The position numbers and the translations under genes were made by a program. The notes under the pieces were generated by a model. That model had not been told where the DNA came from. It ran no database searches and was given only the letters and a program-made list of their open reading frames with translations. Positions 18,246-29,787 of a DNA stretch of 64,000 nucleotides are shown piece by piece. Origin of the DNA: Bacillus siamensis KCTC 13613 (GTDB taxonomy: Bacteria; Bacillota; Bacilli; Bacillales; Bacillaceae); NCBI RefSeq assembly GCF_000262045.1, contig NZ_AJVF01000039.1, forward strand, positions 496,001-560,000, written 5' to 3'. How positions within the stretch are numbered: the stretch's first letter is position 1; each line of letters starts with the position of its first letter.

Positions 18246-18815
18246 ATGCAGATGCCGAGATTGATTATTGACAGTGTGCCTGCTAAAATCGGTATAACCT
18301 TTCAGAAGGAAGAAATCGAGATGGAACAGCCGCCCGCTGACCTGGAAATCGAGCAGCCGCCGGCAGAGCTGAACATTGAAAGCACGCCGGCCAAACTGAC
18401 GATTGATCAGACGAGGGCGTGGGAGAACTTAAATCTGAAATCATTTGAGAAGCTGAACGCTGAAGCCGCCCAGAAAGGTGCGCAAGCATGCAGTGAGTTT
18501 ATTGCGAAAACAGTCAGAGAAGGGAAGGAAATGGCGGCTATTGAAAAGAAAACCGGCAATGTGATGGCCCGGCAGGTAGCAGATGTCAGTCCGCCTGATC
18601 CATTTGGCGAATTCAGCGATTTTCTGCCTGCGCAGTTTCTCGTTGACATTGACTGCATTCCTTCAAAGCTTACGGTTGATATTGAAGCCCGCAAACCTTC
18701 AATTGAAGCCACCGCCCATAAACCGGTATGGAATTACACACCGGGGAAAGTTCAGATTGATATGAGGCAAGACCCTAAAGTGACGATTTCGGTTGACGAC
18801 GGTAATACAGAATAA
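18246..18815 (+). CDS. yviE: Flagellar region protein YviE (DUF6470)
   Basis: A 189-residue protein with internal repeats of the form PPADLEIEQPPAELNIESTPAKL near the N-terminus and a similar VDIEARKPSIEA / PGKVQIDM pattern at the C-terminus, matching B. subtilis YviE (DUF6470 family). It has no signal peptide or membrane segment. Function is unknown, but it is always beside fliW-csrA and probably cotranscribed with them (29 nt gap). ATG 18246 follows AGAGGAGGGG. Confidence 0.9.
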   Translation: MQMPRLIIDSVPAKIGITFQKEEIEMEQPPADLEIEQPPAELNIESTPAKLTIDQTRAWENLNLKSFEKLNAEAAQKGAQACSEFIAKTVREGKEMAAIEKKTGNVMARQVADVSPPDPFGEFSDFLPAQFLVDIDCIPSKLTVDIEARKPSIEATAHKPVWNYTPGKVQIDMRQDPKVTISVDDGNTE

Positions 18816-18844
18816 AAGATGAAAGTGGTAAAGGATTGTGAAGC

Positions 18845-19276
18845 ATGATTATTAAAACAAAATATCACGGAGAAATCAGAATAGACGAAGGGCAGATTAT
18901 CTCATTTGAAAACGGGCTGCCGGGATTTAATGACGAGACTCAATTTGTTGTTCTTCCTTTGTCGGAAGATTCACCGTTTTTGGCGCTGCAGTCTGTCAAA
19001 CAGGAGCATATCGCCTTTATTGTCGCCAGTCCGTTTATTTTCTTTAAAGGATACGAATTTGACATTGACCAATCGACTCTGGAGCTTTTGCACATTGAAG
19101 ATATAGAGGACGTCGAAGTGATGGCGATTTTAACGCTGGAAGAGCCTTTTGAAAACACGACCGCCAATTTAAAAGCGCCGATTATCGTGAATAAAAAGGA
19201 AATGAAGGCGAAACAAATCATTTTACATGATGCTTCCTATGAAACAAAACATTTGATAGGAGGAGGATCATGCTAG
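18845..19276 (+). CDS. fliW: Flagellar assembly factor FliW
   Basis: FliW family protein of 143 residues. It binds the C-terminus of flagellin (Hag) or, when Hag is secreted, CsrA, and so couples flagellin synthesis to export. Conserved motifs: [15 protein letters not shown] (about 20-34), [10 protein letters not shown] and [19 protein letters not shown] 18845 follows AAGGATTGTGAAGC. The 3' end overlaps the csrA start by 7 nt, consistent with coupled production of the two partners. Confidence 0.95.
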   Translation: MIIKTKYHGEIRIDEGQIISFENGLPGFNDETQFVVLPLSEDSPFLALQSVKQEHIAFIVASPFIFFKGYEFDIDQSTLELLHIEDIEDVEVMAILTLEEPFENTTANLKAPIIVNKKEMKAKQIILHDASYETKHLIGGGSC

Positions 19277-19494
19277 TTCTCTCGAGAAAAGTGAATGAGT
19301 CCATTCAAATCGGGCCGGATATTGAAATCAAGGTGATTGCCATCGAAGGAGAGCAAGTGAAACTGGGAATTGAAGCGCCGCAGCACGTGGATATTCATCG
19401 GAAGGAAATATACTTGTCTATCCTGGAAGAGAATAACAGAGCTGTATCTTTTAATACTGATTTATTACTTAATTTATCCTCACAAAAAAAGTGA
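19270..19494 (+). CDS. csrA: Carbon storage regulator CsrA
   Basis: RNA-binding translational repressor of 74 residues. N-terminal [15 protein letters not shown] and the RNA-contacting strand with [14 protein letters not shown] are fully conserved. In B. subtilis it binds GGA motifs in the hag leader and blocks the ribosome site, and is sequestered by FliW. Overlaps fliW by 7 nt and lies 143 nt before hag, whose leader carries the expected sites. Its last codons contain the left arm of the terminator. Confidence 0.96.
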   Translation: MLVLSRKVNESIQIGPDIEIKVIAIEGEQVKLGIEAPQHVDIHRKEIYLSILEENNRAVSFNTDLLLNLSSQKK

Positions 19495-19505
19495 GGATTT
19501 TTTTA
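19476..19505 (+). terminator. Terminator of yviE-fliW-csrA
   Basis: ATCCTCAC and GTGAGGAT flank an A-rich loop and are followed by T residues. The stem includes the last csrA codons and stop. Confidence 0.85.
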
Positions 19506-19514
19506 TTTTCAATA

Positions 19515-19541
19515 TAAACAATAGAAGCGGCCGTCCGATAT
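19515..19541 (+). promoter_or_regulatory. Sigma-D promoter of hag
   Basis: TAAA (19515-19518), exactly 15 nt, then TCCGATAT (19534-19541), seven of eight matches to the sigma-D -10. It lies 96 nt before the hag start. Confidence 0.9.
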
Positions 19542-19595
19542 ATATAGTGTAGCCAATGAGAGGAAAATTTTCTTCAAAAATGATGCTGCACAAAT

Positions 19596-19633
19596 GCACA
19601 AGGACGTGCGAAAAACAATTCAGGGAGGAAATA
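19596..19633 (+). promoter_or_regulatory. CsrA-binding sites in the hag leader
   Basis: Upstream site: stem GCAC/GTGC (19596-19599, 19606-19609) presenting AAGGAC in the loop, the classic CsrA hairpin. Downstream site: AGGGAGGA (from 19622) is the hag ribosome binding site itself and contains GGA. Two sites about 20 nt apart match the B. subtilis hag leader, where CsrA represses translation. Motif seen directly; binding inferred from the known system. Confidence 0.8.
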
Positions 19634-19637
19634 CAAA

Positions 19638-20624
19638 ATGAGAATCAACCACAATATCGCGGCTCTTAACACTAGCCGTCAGTTGAATGCAGGTTCAAGC
19701 TCTGCTGCAAAAAACATGGAAAAATTATCTTCAGGTCTTCGCATCAACCGCGCTGGTGATGACGCAGCGGGTCTTGCGATCTCTGAAAAAATGCGTTCTC
19801 AAATCCGCGGTTTAGACATGGCGTCTAAAAATGCTCAAGACGGAATCTCTCTTATCCAAACATCTGAGGGTGCATTGAACGAAACTCACAGCATTCTTCA
19901 GCGTATGAGCGAGCTTGCTACACAAGCGGCGAACGATACAAACACAGATTCAGACCGTTCTGAGCTTCAAAAAGAGATGGACCAATTATCATCTGAAGTA
20001 ACAAGAATTTCTACTGACACTGAGTTCAACACGAAGAAACTTCTTGACGGAACTGCGAAAAACCTTACGTTCCAAATCGGAGCTAACGAAGGCCAAACAA
20101 TGAGCCTGTCTATCAATAAAATGGATTCTGAAAGCCTGAAAGTCGGTACAACTTATACAGCAAATGCTGACGGATCTAAAATTACAGATAAAGATGGAAA
20201 TGAAGCAACACTTGTAACTGACGGTTCTAAAGGACCGAATGGCTACTATGATGCTGCTGATAAATTAGTTTATCAAGCTGACAGTGCTGTGGCTGGAGAT
20301 TCTAAAGTAACAAAAGGTATCGACATCTCATCTTCAGCTAAAGCTGCGTCTTCAGCTCTTACAACAATCAAAACAGCTATCGACACAGTATCTAGCGAGC
20401 GCGCTAAACTTGGTGCGGTTCAAAACCGTTTAGAGCACACAATCAACAACCTTGGTACTTCTTCTGAGAACCTGACTTCTGCTGAATCACGTATCCGTGA
20501 CGTAGACATGGCTTCTGAGATGATGGAGTACACGAAAAACAACATCCTTACTCAGGCTTCTCAAGCAATGCTTGCGCAAGCTAACCAACAGCCTCAGCAA
20601 GTTCTTCAATTGCTTAAAGGTTAA
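19638..20624 (+). CDS. hag: Flagellin Hag
   Basis: Filament subunit of 328 residues. Conserved N-terminal MRINHNIAALNTSRQLN, LSSGLRINRAGDDAAGLAISEKMR region and C-terminal SRIRDVDMASEMMEY and LAQANQQPQQVLQLL frame a variable middle (about residues 170-235). B. subtilis Hag is about 304 residues, so this central exposed domain is longer. Codon choice is markedly biased (frequent CTT, CGT, AAC), typical of very highly expressed genes. Expressed from a strong sigma-D promoter and controlled by CsrA at the leader. Confidence 0.97.
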   Translation: MRINHNIAALNTSRQLNAGSSSAAKNMEKLSSGLRINRAGDDAAGLAISEKMRSQIRGLDMASKNAQDGISLIQTSEGALNETHSILQRMSELATQAANDTNTDSDRSELQKEMDQLSSEVTRISTDTEFNTKKLLDGTAKNLTFQIGANEGQTMSLSINKMDSESLKVGTTYTANADGSKITDKDGNEATLVTDGSKGPNGYYDAADKLVYQADSAVAGDSKVTKGIDISSSAKAASSALTTIKTAIDTVSSERAKLGAVQNRLEHTINNLGTSSENLTSAESRIRDVDMASEMMEYTKNNILTQASQAMLAQANQQPQQVLQLLKG

Positions 20625-20630
20625 TGACGG

Positions 20631-20660
20631 AAAGATCCTGGTTCTCCAGGGTCTTTTTTT
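20631..20660 (+). terminator. Terminator of hag
   Basis: AGATCCTGG pairs with CCAGGGTCT and is followed by seven T, a few bases after the hag stop. Confidence 0.87.
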
Positions 20661-20738
20661 ATTTCTGCAGCTTTTCCCCCTCATCATGCCAAAGAACCCT
20701 ATTGACAAAATGAAACGTTATAATTTGCAGTTAAATTA

Positions 20739-20765
20739 TTGAAAACCTTTTAATCTGACCGATAT
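20739..20765 (+). promoter_or_regulatory. Probable sigma-D promoter of fliD
   Basis: ACCGATAT (20758-20765) matches seven of eight bases of the sigma-D -10. The -35 at 15 nt (TTGA) is weak compared with TAAA. It would give a leader of about 100 nt before fliD. Candidate only. Confidence 0.5.
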
Positions 20766-20804
20766 AAGAATAAGATCATACATTTATGGAGCTGTGATAT
20801 GATA

Positions 20805-20825
20805 AACAGTCGGAAACTCACTGTT
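20805..20825 (+). promoter_or_regulatory. Hairpin with GGA loop in the fliD leader
   Basis: AACAGT (20805-20810) and ACTGTT (20820-20825) form a perfect 6-bp stem with a 9-nt loop containing GGA (20812-20814), about 50 nt before the fliD start. A second GGA is in the ribosome binding site AAAAGGAGAGG. This resembles the two-site CsrA arrangement of hag; CsrA binding is inference. Confidence 0.4.
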
Positions 20826-20871
20826 GTCATAGAGCCGTCTACGACTAAACGCCGAAAAGGAGAGGGTACAT

Positions 20872-22392
20872 ATGGTCACAAGAATCACAGGCCTTAATTC
20901 CGGTCTTGATGTAGATTCTCTGGTGAAAAAAATGATGGATGCCGAAAAGCAGCCGCTTAATAAATTAAACCAGCAAAAGCAGACGCTTGAATGGAAGCGC
21001 GATGCTTATCGGGAAATGAATACCCAGATTGCTGACATGTATTCCACTACATTTAATAATATGCTGATGTCCACAAACTGGAATAAAAAAACAGTAACAA
21101 GTTCGGATTCCAGTGTCAGCGCGGCGGCTGTCAGTGCTGAACAGAATATTTCAACGAGCATGTCTGTACAGCAGCTGGCTACGCCGACGACTTATAAATC
21201 CTCAGGGGCCATCAATTTCACTTCGGGTCAAAGCCAAACATTGAAATTCAATGTCACAAATCCGGGCGAAACGAAGCCGACTGAGGTAAACGTCACGATC
21301 GCCGCAACCGATACGATTGATGATGTGGTCACCAAACTAAACAGCTCGGGCCTCGGGGTGACGGCCTTAAAAGAGAAAATCTCCAACGGCACGGATTATG
21401 TGGATACGATCGCGTTTACTTCCAATAAAACGGGAGAAGGGTTTGCCCTTGCCGCAGGTGATGACGCAACTAAAAGCTTCCTGAAAGATCAGCTCGGTTT
21501 TGCCGTTGATGATACAACGAATGAACTTACGGCCAATGCCGAAGGGAAAAACGCGAAGTTTACGTTCAACGGGCTTGAAATGACAAAAACGTCAAATAAC
21601 TTTACGATCAACGGCATCAAATACACGCTGAACAGCGTGACGGACAGCAATAAAACGGTTACGATTAACAGCACGACTGATACGGACGGCATTTTTAACA
21701 ACATTAAAGATTTCGTTGATAAATACAATACGTTAATTAAAAGCGCAAACGAGAAGGTGACAGAATCAAAATACCGTGATTATACGCCGTTAACCGATGA
21801 ACAAAGAGAAGCGATGACCGATAAGCAGGTTGAGCAGTGGGAGGCAAAAGCCAAAAGCGGTTTATTACGGAGCGACAGCACGCTGCAGAACGGTTTGGCG
21901 GAGATGCGGCTTGATCTGTACTCAACGGTTACGATTGACGGAAAAAAATATCAGCTTGCCGATTTCGGAATTGAGACGTCTGATAGTTATACGGATCAAG
22001 GAAAGCTTGTCATTAAAGACGAAGCGAAACTGAAACAGAAAATTACCGAGAATCCTGCTCTCGTGGCTAAACTGTTTAATGCAGACAGCCCTGATACAGC
22101 GAAAACCAAAAACCCGGAGGAACAGGGGATTGCCCGGAGATTAAAAGACACATTAAATAAAATGCAGATTCAAATTTCAAAACAGGCGGGTACGGAAAGC
22201 TCGGTATCAACCAGCTTTGCCATCGGAAAAAGCCTGGATGAAATAGAAACAAATATTTCCAATATGAAAACGAAGCTGGATGACATCGAGACGAGATATT
22301 ATAAAAAGTTCAGCGCACTGGATACGGCATTGGAGAAATTGAACAGCCAATCTTCATATCTCACGTCAATGTTAGGATCTTCAACATCATAA
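20872..22392 (+). CDS. fliD: Flagellar filament cap protein FliD
   Basis: Hook-associated protein 2 of 506 residues. N-terminal TRITGLNSGLDVDSLVKKMM and the FliD_N coiled coil (30-60), the LNSSGLGVTA region, and the C-terminal domain with LADFGIETSD and a long coiled coil (about 440-490) are present. It caps the growing filament and folds incoming flagellin; it is exported with chaperone FliT. ATG 20872 follows AAAAGGAGAGGGTACAT. In B. subtilis flaG (yvyC) lies between hag and fliD; it is absent here. fliS follows after 19 nt. Confidence 0.95.
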   Translation: MVTRITGLNSGLDVDSLVKKMMDAEKQPLNKLNQQKQTLEWKRDAYREMNTQIADMYSTTFNNMLMSTNWNKKTVTSSDSSVSAAAVSAEQNISTSMSVQQLATPTTYKSSGAINFTSGQSQTLKFNVTNPGETKPTEVNVTIAATDTIDDVVTKLNSSGLGVTALKEKISNGTDYVDTIAFTSNKTGEGFALAAGDDATKSFLKDQLGFAVDDTTNELTANAEGKNAKFTFNGLEMTKTSNNFTINGIKYTLNSVTDSNKTVTINSTTDTDGIFNNIKDFVDKYNTLIKSANEKVTESKYRDYTPLTDEQREAMTDKQVEQWEAKAKSGLLRSDSTLQNGLAEMRLDLYSTVTIDGKKYQLADFGIETSDSYTDQGKLVIKDEAKLKQKITENPALVAKLFNADSPDTAKTKNPEEQGIARRLKDTLNKMQIQISKQAGTESSVSTSFAIGKSLDEIETNISNMKTKLDDIETRYYKKFSALDTALEKLNSQSSYLTSMLGSSTS

Positions 22393-22411
22393 CCTTGGAG
22401 GTTTTATAAAA

Positions 22412-22813
22412 ATGGCAATAAATAATCCTTTTGCTGCTTATCAGCAGACATCCGTCTTTACAGCCGCTCCGGAAGAGCTGACCCTTATGCTTTATAACGG
22501 CTGCCTGCGATTCATTAAGCTGGCAAGGCAGGCGATGAAGCAAAACAACCATGAAGCCAAAAATGAAAATATCGTAAAGGCGCAAAACATCATTCAAGAG
22601 CTCAGCATCACGTTAAACCGGGAGATTGAGATTTCTGAACAAATGTCATCAATCTATGATTACATACGCCGCCGCCTGATTGAAGCGAACGTGCAGAATA
22701 ATGAAGGATTTTTAGATGAAGCGGAAAAGCTTGTTACTGAATTCCGCGATACGTGGAAACAAGCCATGCAGAGCGAACGGAAAAACAGCCACGGTGCGGG
22801 CGGCCTTGCCTGA
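22412..22813 (+). CDS. fliS: Flagellin export chaperone FliS
   Basis: Helical-bundle chaperone of 133 residues that binds the flagellin C-terminus before export and, in Bacillus, also FliW-bound flagellin. The N-terminal NPFAAYQQTSVFTAAPEELTL and the YNGCLRFIKLARQAM helix are conserved. ATG 22412 follows TTGGAGG. Its stop codon TGA overlaps the fliT ATG by one base. Confidence 0.95.
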   Translation: MAINNPFAAYQQTSVFTAAPEELTLMLYNGCLRFIKLARQAMKQNNHEAKNENIVKAQNIIQELSITLNREIEISEQMSSIYDYIRRRLIEANVQNNEGFLDEAEKLVTEFRDTWKQAMQSERKNSHGAGGLA

Positions 22814-23157
22814 TGAACAGCAATGTCCTTTCTTTGTATAACGAAACGAAGAACATGCACGCCGCACTGAAGGATGCCCCGGAAAGCGACGGCCTCATCA
22901 GCAGCTTTACAGCATTTACGGAGAAAAGGGAGGAGATGCTTGCGGGCATAAAGCCGCCTTTTTCCGAAGAAGAAAAAACGCTGCTTCAGCAGGTGGCCGT
23001 GATGGACCGCTTGATTACCGGGGAAGTGAAACGGATCCAGGACGGCATCCGAAATGAAATAAAAACACTCAAGAAAAAACGGGTGTACCATAATACGTAT
23101 TTTAATCTGTATCATCAAACGACAAGTGACGGCCGTTATTACGACAAACGCAAATAG
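22813..23157 (+). CDS. fliT: Flagellar chaperone FliT
   Basis: Small helical export chaperone of 114 residues for FliD. ATG 22813 forms a TGATG junction with the fliS stop, so translation is coupled; the frame stays open upstream, but that part lies inside fliS. Conserved elements: LSLYNETKNMHAAL near the N-terminus, EKREEMLAGIKPPFSEEE, and the C-terminal tail ending YYDKRK. Its client FliD is encoded two genes upstream. Confidence 0.9.
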   Translation: MNSNVLSLYNETKNMHAALKDAPESDGLISSFTAFTEKREEMLAGIKPPFSEEEKTLLQQVAVMDRLITGEVKRIQDGIRNEIKTLKKKRVYHNTYFNLYHQTTSDGRYYDKRK

Positions 23158-23166
23158 GTGAGTGTT

Positions 23167-23544
23167 TTGAGAAGTTTGAACGATTACCATTTGGTGTCAG
23201 CATACTACCAGCTTCTTTTTACCATTGATGAGGGGCTCTGCTACCTATTGGATACGCAGGATGATTTTTTCAAGACGGAGGGCGAGCGGATTTACAACGA
23301 TTTGATTCAGGCTTTTTTTCATCTCGATTCCTCTCATGCGCTTCTCTTGTCTATCGTTGAGTGCCGATGCGTGGAGACGGCGATTCGGTCATTTGACGAG
23401 ATTTTTCAGGATTTCAGCATGTTAAATGATTATGATTTCCCGTCCGCTCCATTTCAGGAGTTTTTAAAAACCATCTTTCTGCCGCATTATAAGGTGTGGA
23501 TGGAGCAGACGCACGACTGCATCAAACCGTATGTTCTTCACTAG
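23167..23544 (+). CDS. Unrecognised small protein downstream of fliT
   Basis: A 125-128 residue acidic, aromatic-rich protein I do not recognise. It starts directly after the fliT stop: GTG 23158 abuts the TAG, while TTG 23167 has AGGTGA 5 nt upstream and is preferred here. No signal peptide, transmembrane helix or metal motif is seen; it looks alpha-helical, with CYLLDTQDDFF and SIVECRCVETAIRSFDEIF among its distinctive segments. It shares the fliDST transcript and ends at a terminator, so a flagellar or chaperone-like role is plausible but unproven. I do not recall a counterpart at this place in B. subtilis 168. It could be mistaken for non-coding only if the operon position were ignored. 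Confidence 0.75.
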   Translation: MRSLNDYHLVSAYYQLLFTIDEGLCYLLDTQDDFFKTEGERIYNDLIQAFFHLDSSHALLLSIVECRCVETAIRSFDEIFQDFSMLNDYDFPSAPFQEFLKTIFLPHYKVWMEQTHDCIKPYVLH

Positions 23545-23568
23545 ACCTGCTGCAAGCGGCAGGTCTTT
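23543..23568 (+). terminator. Terminator of the fliD operon
   Basis: AGACCTGC and GCAGGTCT form a perfect 8-bp stem with an 8-nt loop and a short T run. Confidence 0.75.
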
Positions 23569-23667
23569 TGCCTGCGTCCTCTGCATATACTGATAATCCT
23601 GCCGGAAGCAGCGGATATAAGCCGACACCATTCGTCATCGTTCACCGAATTTACACATTATTTTAAC

Positions 23668-23692
23668 GTTTCAGCAGGGATCAGAAGGGGAA
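23668..23692 (+). promoter_or_regulatory. Probable sigma-B promoter of hpf
   Basis: GTTTCA (23668-23673), 13 nt, then GGGGAA (23687-23692), near the sigma-B consensus GTTTAA-N12-14-GGGTAT. B. subtilis yvyD (hpf) is a known sigma-B and sigma-H target; I found no convincing sigma-H site. Confidence 0.55.
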
Positions 23693-23738
23693 AAAGAGAA
23701 ATAGTTACATATCCTTAGATAAAGGGAGGCGTTCTTTG

Positions 23739-24305
23739 ATGAACTACAATATCAGAGGAGAAAACATTGAGGTTACACCTGCGTTAAAGGATCATGTGGA
23801 AAGAAAAATCGGCAAGCTGGAACGATATTTCGAGCAGAGCGTCAATGCCGATGTGAACGTCAACTTAAAATTCTATAATGATAAGGAATCCAAAGTTGAA
23901 GTCACCATTCCGATGACTGATCTGGCGCTTCGTTCTGAAGTGCATAACGAGGATATGTACAATGCAATTGATCTCGCAACAAACAAGCTGGAACGTCAAA
24001 TCCGAAAGCATAAAACAAAAGTCAACCGAAAATTCCGCGAGCAGGGTCTTCCGAAACATTACTTCGAGAACGGAAGCGCAGCTGATACAAACGTAGCGGT
24101 TCAGGACGAAATTGAAGATGACAGCCCGGAAATTGTCCGTCAGAAACGTTTTAATTTAAAACCGATGGATAATGAAGAAGCGATTCTCCAAATGAATATG
24201 CTCGGACATAATTTCTTCGTATTCACCAACGCGGAAACGAATCTCACAAATGTCGTTTACCGCCGAAATGACGGCAAATACGGATTAATTGAACCGACTG
24301 AATAA
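23739..24305 (+). CDS. hpf: Ribosome hibernation promoting factor Hpf (long form)
   Basis: Long-form HPF of 188 residues (YvyD in B. subtilis) that dimerises 70S ribosomes into inactive 100S particles in stationary phase or stress. The N-terminal S30AE domain (MNYNIRGENIEVTPALKDHV, about 1-105) binds the ribosome and the C-terminal dimerisation domain (RQKRFNLKPMDNEEAILQMNMLGH onward, about 130-188) links two ribosomes; a variable linker joins them. ATG 23739 is used; the in-frame TTG 23736 is closer to GGGAGG but B. subtilis starts at MNYN. It lies just before secA. Confidence 0.96.
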   Translation: MNYNIRGENIEVTPALKDHVERKIGKLERYFEQSVNADVNVNLKFYNDKESKVEVTIPMTDLALRSEVHNEDMYNAIDLATNKLERQIRKHKTKVNRKFREQGLPKHYFENGSAADTNVAVQDEIEDDSPEIVRQKRFNLKPMDNEEAILQMNMLGHNFFVFTNAETNLTNVVYRRNDGKYGLIEPTE

Positions 24306-24314
24306 ACCATCCAG

Positions 24315-24343
24315 CCTTCCGTGAACGCGCGGAAGGTTTTTCT
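24315..24343 (+). terminator. Terminator of hpf
   Basis: CCTTCCG pairs with CGGAAGG, followed by five T. Confidence 0.85.
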
Positions 24344-24471
24344 CTATACTTTATCTGCAAATTCTTTGGAAATAACCAAAGGTATGTTATGATAATGAGA
24401 GGTATACATGGACAGAAAATTATCATTTATTCCATGCGAAATCTGCATGTGAACATAGAGGAGCGTTATAG

Positions 24472-28173
<3,702 letters not shown>

Positions 28174-28180
28174 TCCGGGA

Positions 28181-28212
28181 ACACACCTGCCTTTGGCATG
28201 GTGTGTTTTTTT
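28181..28212 (+). terminator. Terminator of prfB
   Basis: ACACACCTGCC pairs with GGCATGGTGTGT around TTT (one mismatch) and is followed by seven T. Confidence 0.88.
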
Positions 28213-28343
28213 ATCCGTTCTCTTTGTCCATTTTTCACAATAGCGCTTTAGCAAATTAATACGGTATTTGGCTGTTATTTACTTCTAAGCCGGGAAGACT
28301 TAAAATGCTATCGAGAGAAAATCGGAGAACGGAGGATTTTTGC

Positions 28344-29192
28344 ATGGATGTGAATCACAATAAGCCGCTCCGGCAGATCAAAGATTACATATATATCATG
28401 ATCGGCGCGGCGATTACAGGGGTCGTGTTTAACGTATTTTTGCTGCCGAACCGTATAGCGGCGGGCGGAGTAAGCGGAATCAGCACCATTTTGGAGACGT
28501 TTGGTTTTGAGCCGGCTTACGTGCAGTGGATCATTAACATCCCCTTGTTTATCGCCGGAGTGATCATTCTCGGCGGGAAATTCGGAATGAAGACACTTGT
28601 CGGTTCCATCGTTCTGCCGCTTGCCGTCTTTTTAACAAGAGACCTGCCTGCCGCGACGACCCATGAATTGTTGGCGGCGATTTTCGGAGGCGTCGGGATC
28701 GGCGCTGGGATCGGCATCGTGTATCTCGGCAAAGGCTCCACGGGGGGAACGGCACTGGCGGCGCAGATCATCCACAAATACACGGGGCTTTCACTGGGAA
28801 CGTGCCTTGCCATCATGGACGGATTAATTGTGCTGAGCGCGATGCTCGTTTTCGGAGTGGAACAGGGACTGTATGCGATGCTTGGGGTATTTATGTCAAG
28901 CAAAACGATTGATGTCGTGCAGGTCGGGTTCAACCGCTCCAAAATGGCTTTAATCATAACACAGCATGAAGAAGCCGTCAGGTCGGCTGTGTTTACGGAA
29001 ATTGACAGGGGTGTGACGAAGATTTCCGCAGTCGGCGGGTATACGGAACATGACCGGCCGATCTTAATGTGTGTCGTCGGCCAGACCGAATTCACAAAAC
29101 TGAAACAAATCGTCAAACAAATTGATGAGTCAGCCTTTGTCATTGTCGCAGACGCAAGCGAGGTGCTCGGCGAGGGTTTCAAACGCGCGTAA
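28344..29192 (+). CDS. yvjA: YitT family membrane protein YvjA
   Basis: A 282-residue member of the YitT/DUF161-DUF2179 family: five or six transmembrane helices in the first 180 residues (for example YIYIMIGAAITGVVFNVFLL and the glycine-rich IFGGVGIGAGIGIVYLG) followed by a soluble DUF2179 domain (about 195-282) with RGVTKISAVGGYT. Paralogues in B. subtilis (YitT, YpjC, YqfU) are poorly understood; transport is suspected. ATG 28344 follows GGAGG with 8 nt spacing; the upstream ATG 28305 has no ribosome site. Confidence 0.88.
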   Translation: MDVNHNKPLRQIKDYIYIMIGAAITGVVFNVFLLPNRIAAGGVSGISTILETFGFEPAYVQWIINIPLFIAGVIILGGKFGMKTLVGSIVLPLAVFLTRDLPAATTHELLAAIFGGVGIGAGIGIVYLGKGSTGGTALAAQIIHKYTGLSLGTCLAIMDGLIVLSAMLVFGVEQGLYAMLGVFMSSKTIDVVQVGFNRSKMALIITQHEEAVRSAVFTEIDRGVTKISAVGGYTEHDRPILMCVVGQTEFTKLKQIVKQIDESAFVIVADASEVLGEGFKRA

Positions 29193-29227
29193 ACGGGGTT
29201 ATAATAGCGAAGGGGTGCATCTTACAT

Positions 29228-29569
29228 ATGAAATCAAAATGGGCGCTATTGGCGCTGGTTCTGACCATGTCCGTCCTGTTGGCGGCATGCGGCGGAGCCA
29301 ATGAATCGAAAAAAGAAAGCTCTGACAGCTCAGGCGGATCGAAAGCATCTGCGTCAGCGGGCGAAGAGCTTTATCAGCAAAGCTGTATCGGCTGTCACGG
29401 TAAAGACTTAGAAGGCGGCGGAGGTCCGAATTTACAGGAAGTCGGCGGGAAGTATGATGAAGCTAAAATTGAAAGCATCATTAAAAACGGACGCGGCAAT
29501 ATGCCGAGCCATCTTGTAAATGATGAGGAAGCCGCGAAGATCGCAAAATGGCTGTCACAGAAAAAATAA
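29228..29569 (+). CDS. cccB: Cytochrome c551 lipoprotein CccB
   Basis: Small membrane-anchored c-type cytochrome of 113 residues. A lipoprotein signal peptide ends in LLAAC (acylated Cys21), followed by a Ser/Lys/Glu-rich flexible linker and a class I cytochrome c domain with heme-binding CIGCH (about 56-60) and the distal ligand Met in NMPSH (about 97). It shuttles electrons on the outer membrane face. ATG 29228 follows AGGGGTGC. The lipid is added by Lgt, encoded at 59 kb of this window. Confidence 0.95.
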   Translation: MKSKWALLALVLTMSVLLAACGGANESKKESSDSSGGSKASASAGEELYQQSCIGCHGKDLEGGGGPNLQEVGGKYDEAKIESIIKNGRGNMPSHLVNDEEAAKIAKWLSQKK

Positions 29570-29574
29570 CAGAA

Positions 29575-29606
29575 AAACCTTGCCTGTTATAGGGGCAAGG
29601 TTTTTT
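29575..29606 (+). terminator. Terminator of cccB
   Basis: AACCTTGCC pairs with GGCAAGGTT, followed by T residues. Confidence 0.88.
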
Positions 29607-29787
29607 CACGGCCTGGGAATGAAAAGAAACTGTAATAGTAATATGTCTAAATTTGACGTATAATGAAGTGTACTGAGGAAAAGGAACTTTCAGATTTTTC
29701 ATCTGTTTCCTGGTAGATCGGCCATAAACCGCAGTATTTTTGCGAACTCTATGGCTGCAAGACATAAATAAAAGATTAGGTGATTTC

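Noticed and set aside
22660..23190. 176-residue minus-strand frame over fliS/fliT
   Set aside because: Antisense shadow; the fliS-fliT TGATG coupling and chaperone motifs explain the region.
28517..29182. 221-residue minus-strand frame opposite yvjA
   Set aside because: Shadow of a GC-biased membrane gene; no ribosome site and no domain, while the plus-strand YitT family protein is convincing.
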